From Verrucomicrobiaceae bacterium (lineage in GTDB: Bacteria; Verrucomicrobiota; Verrucomicrobiia; Verrucomicrobiales; Verrucomicrobiaceae), in NCBI GenBank assembly GCA_016795375.1, contig JAEUHJ010000174.1:1-43212 (forward strand): a stretch of DNA of 43,212 nucleotides, in the 5' to 3' direction. This document shows positions 42,869-43,212 of this stretch, in pieces. Below the pieces are notes generated by a model, which saw only the letters and a program-made list of their open reading frames with translations, did no database searches and was not told where the DNA came from. Position 1 is the first letter of the stretch. The number at the start of each line of letters is the position of its first letter. Position numbers and translations under genes: made by a program.

Positions 42869-43095
42869 ATGTCAGCACCTCCCAATCAACGCTGGGTCTC
42901 GGCCCAGGAGGCATTGGAACAATGCCGCCGCAATCGTCGGCAGGACACGACGCGCAGATCCGGCAATGGGCGGCTGACCAAGCTCGCACCCTCAGTGCCG
43001 CCGAGTTCGCAGCCCGCCTCAACGGCAGGCAGGTAAGCGCGGAACTGTTCGAACAGTTCCGCGACACACCGCAAGAAAGGGTCAGGGGTCGATAG
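42869..43095 (+). pseudogene. possible frameshifted short gene
   Basis: Two frames that overlap in different phases both look partly coding. From 42869 one reads MSAPPNQRWVSAQEALEQCR and goes on to a Thr/Ser/Pro stretch that stops at 43036. From 42922 the other reads AQIRQWAADQARTLSAAEF and ends TPQERVRGR at 43095. A single frame change would join a helix-forming first half to a helix-forming second half. It is not recognised. It may be two unrelated chance frames. Confidence 0.3.
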
Positions 43096-43210
43096 TTGAC
43101 AGCCATAGTTTCGCCTCCCTCGAAACAGGCAGTTTCCCCGTCTTAAGCCGCTTGATTTGCTGGCACACGTTCACCGCGCTCTTCATCTCCAGCCGCACGG
43201 CCGTCCACCG
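43082..43210 (-). CDS. C-terminal end of an unrecognised protein (cut by the window edge)
   Basis: A minus-strand frame enters from the right edge and stops at 43082. The 42 visible residues are basic and helical (RWTAVRLEMKSAVNVCQQIK, then RLKTGKLPVSREAKLWLSTI and DP). No family is recognised from this tail. It converges with and overlaps the short open frame on the plus strand by 14 bp. Confidence 0.45.
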   Translation of the reverse strand, partial: RWTAVRLEMKSAVNVCQQIKRLKTGKLPVSREAKLWLSTIDP

Positions 43211-43212
43211 GC

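Overview
The window is a GC-rich bacterial chromosome segment. It most likely comes from a Verrucomicrobiota member, in the style of Prosthecobacter or another Verrucomicrobiaceae. This is inferred from a secreted sulfatase, a sialidase and FG-GAP proteins, a DksA-like protein with a histone H1-like Lys/Ala/Pro tail, weak or absent Shine-Dalgarno sequences, and many palindromic intergenic repeats. No rRNA, tRNA or CRISPR array was seen.

Layout. 1-3.9 kb: the end of a TPR-like gene, a TonB/ExbB/ExbD transport-energising operon with a fourth coiled-coil gene, and a secreted barrel-like protein. 4-8.4 kb (minus strand): an Hsp70, deoC, a lone nuoH and a DUF4282 membrane protein. 8.6-14.2 kb (plus): a DksA-like protein, L33, S18, folE2, a Sua5-type threonylcarbamoyl-AMP synthase, murJ and a small membrane protein. 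The first three have lost zinc-ligand cysteines and folE2 is the FolE2-type GTP cyclohydrolase, so this block resembles a low-zinc gene set. 14.2-25.6 kb: mostly secreted or catabolic proteins (PHP hydrolase, phosphoesterase-like protein, two-domain sialidase, halogenase-like flavoprotein, Tat-type TIM-barrel isomerase, GlgE, FG-GAP protein). A candidate structured small RNA lies near 15.6 kb. A four-helix-bundle gene inside 38-bp inverted repeats lies at 21.8-22.3 kb.

25.7-27.2 kb is a compact locus not typical of its surroundings: an XRE regulator, a perfect operator-like palindrome, a 62-residue Ser/Thr/Asn/Asp-rich peptide gene, and a MvdC/MvdD-like ATP-grasp ligase. It looks like a minimal graspetide (ester/amide cross-linked RiPP) pathway. 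27.3-33.1 kb is housekeeping: fmt, an adenylate kinase, a family 9 glycosyltransferase, a NusG paralogue and an ABC-F ATPase.

33.2-40.0 kb is an accessory island bounded and subdivided by partial copies of the 3' end of metK. The intact metK is at 40.06-41.28 kb. The island holds an unknown protein, an AAA ATPase, a DEDDh exonuclease, a DUF6915-like protein, a DUF262/DUF1524 (GmrSD-like) nuclease, a tandem Cys/His mini-protein and a DUF433/DUF5615 toxin-antitoxin pair. The gene order suggests a defence operon and an integration hotspot at the metK 3' end. The window closes with a sulfatase, a possibly frameshifted short gene and the tail of an unrecognised minus-strand gene.
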